Shown one piece after another: positions 21,422-21,912 of a DNA stretch of 21,912 nucleotides. Position 1 is the first letter of the stretch. Each line of letters begins with the position of its first letter. Below the pieces are notes generated by a model, which was given only the letters and a program-made list of their open reading frames with translations, did not search any database and was not told where the DNA came from. Both the position numbers and the translations under genes were made by a program. The DNA comes from Promethearchaeota archaeon (GTDB lineage: Archaea; Asgardarchaeota; Lokiarchaeia; Sigynarchaeales; SOKP01), in NCBI GenBank assembly GCA_019894735.1, contig JAGXOB010000032.1, positions 1 through 21,912 of the forward strand, written 5' to 3'.

Positions 21422-21912
21422 ATGAAAGAAATCTCACTTATTAGTACGCCCGCAGAGTCTTCTTCCCATAAGGCGATTAAACTATTTTTATATAAATATA
21501 TCTACGAAAATGATAAGTCCGTTGTAACGAGATCTCTGGAAAAATATTTGGGGAACCGATTTGCCGATGTATACCTACAACTCAAAACGGGGCAGGAAAT
21601 AGCTATCGAAGTACAGAATTCTAAAATCTCTCCCAAAGAGCTCCTCGATAGAACTAAGGATTATAATAAACAAGGTGTTTACGTTTTATGGATATTGTAC
21701 GGAGAAGGGAAGTGCGTTGCATCGCCTAAATATCCCCTTGACGCTAAACTTGTGAAGATCAGTTTAGCTGAAAATACTTTACATCGTATCTATGGAGGTC
21801 GTGTTTATTACGTAAACCTAGATATTCGTAATAATAAAGCCACTCTTCAAACTCCATTTGCACTTCATTTTTCTAAACCAATGAAGAAGAAATTGAGAGG
21901 AGTTTTCAAAAC
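21422..21912 (+). CDS. CoiA-like PD-(D/E)XK nuclease, N-terminal part (gene runs off the window)
   Basis: The frame is open from ATG 21422 to the end of the window, 163 codons without a stop. The N-terminal segment ESSSHKAIK (Glu12, His16, Lys20) is followed by NRFADVYLQ (Asp49), IAIEVQNSKIS (Glu63, Gln65), ELLDRTKDY (Arg77) and GVYVLWIL. This order (E..H..K helix, RxADV strand, IExQxS strand, R...Y helix, vxWil strand) is that of the competence-protein CoiA-like restriction-endonuclease fold. CoiA acts in processing of incoming DNA in bacteria; related proteins occur in mobile and defence contexts. What the missing C-terminal half adds is unknown. No SD is visible before the ATG. Confidence 0.8.
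   Translation, partial: MKEISLISTPAESSSHKAIKLFLYKYIYENDKSVVTRSLEKYLGNRFADVYLQLKTGQEIAIEVQNSKISPKELLDRTKDYNKQGVYVLWILYGEGKCVASPKYPLDAKLVKISLAENTLHRIYGGRVYYVNLDIRNNKATLQTPFALHFSKPMKKKLRGVFK

Overview
The window looks like a chromosomal segment of an Asgard archaeon (Promethearchaeota), probably from the Lokiarchaeia side, although the class cannot be fixed from this stretch. The evidence is a combination of eukaryote-like genes: a Rab/Ras-type small GTPase, a ubiquitin-type E1 with a CTLK catalytic cysteine motif, a UBC-fold E2, a PDCD5-like protein and an arginase-fold deacetylase. Archaeal hallmarks accompany them: TATA-box promoters, archaeal Shine-Dalgarno sites, and a tRNA-Tyr with a C1:G72 pair, no encoded CCA and bulge-helix-bulge introns. 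The DNA is AT-rich throughout, genes lie on both strands in short units, and no mobile element or CRISPR array is visible.

Layout. 1-1015: the 3' part of a Pro/Lys-rich, probably disordered protein that enters with heptad repeats. 1164-2582: aspartokinase, convergent with a Rab-like GTPase (2632-3159, minus). 3458-5422 (minus): a RACo-type 2Fe-2S/ASKHA activator of corrinoid proteins. 5646-10568: a 1640-residue helical protein with 14 TPR- or MIT-like units separated by charged coiled coil. 10578-12113 (minus): a membrane-anchored subtilisin, divergent from the E1 enzyme (12191-13768). 13791-14399 and 14490-15362 (minus): a HAD phosphatase and a QueG-like double 4Fe-4S protein. 15495-15689: a 4-oxalocrotonate-tautomerase-like protein that seems to start at an AUA codon. 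15745-16060 (minus): a broken isochorismatase-family gene. 16133-16642 (minus): the E2. 16876-17027: tRNA-Tyr(GUA) with two introns, one of them in the T-loop. 17175-18092: a Gfo/Idh/MocA oxidoreductase, then a PDCD5-like protein (18128-18556). 18586-19140 (minus): unknown. 19321-20511: an AcuC/HDAC-like deacetylase. 20523-21236 (minus): a possible single-strand nucleic-acid-binding protein. 21422 to the end: the start of a CoiA-like PD-(D/E)XK nuclease.

How the genes work together. The clearest functional link is the E1 and E2 pair, which could pass a ubiquitin-like protein along a thioester cascade. The modifier itself, a RING E3 and an Rpn11-type isopeptidase are not in the window, so the module is dispersed here. 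Most other neighbours are single metabolic or housekeeping genes with no obvious shared pathway. The best candidates for new biology are the 14-unit repeat protein, the doubly interrupted tRNA-Tyr gene and the AUA-initiated tautomerase.
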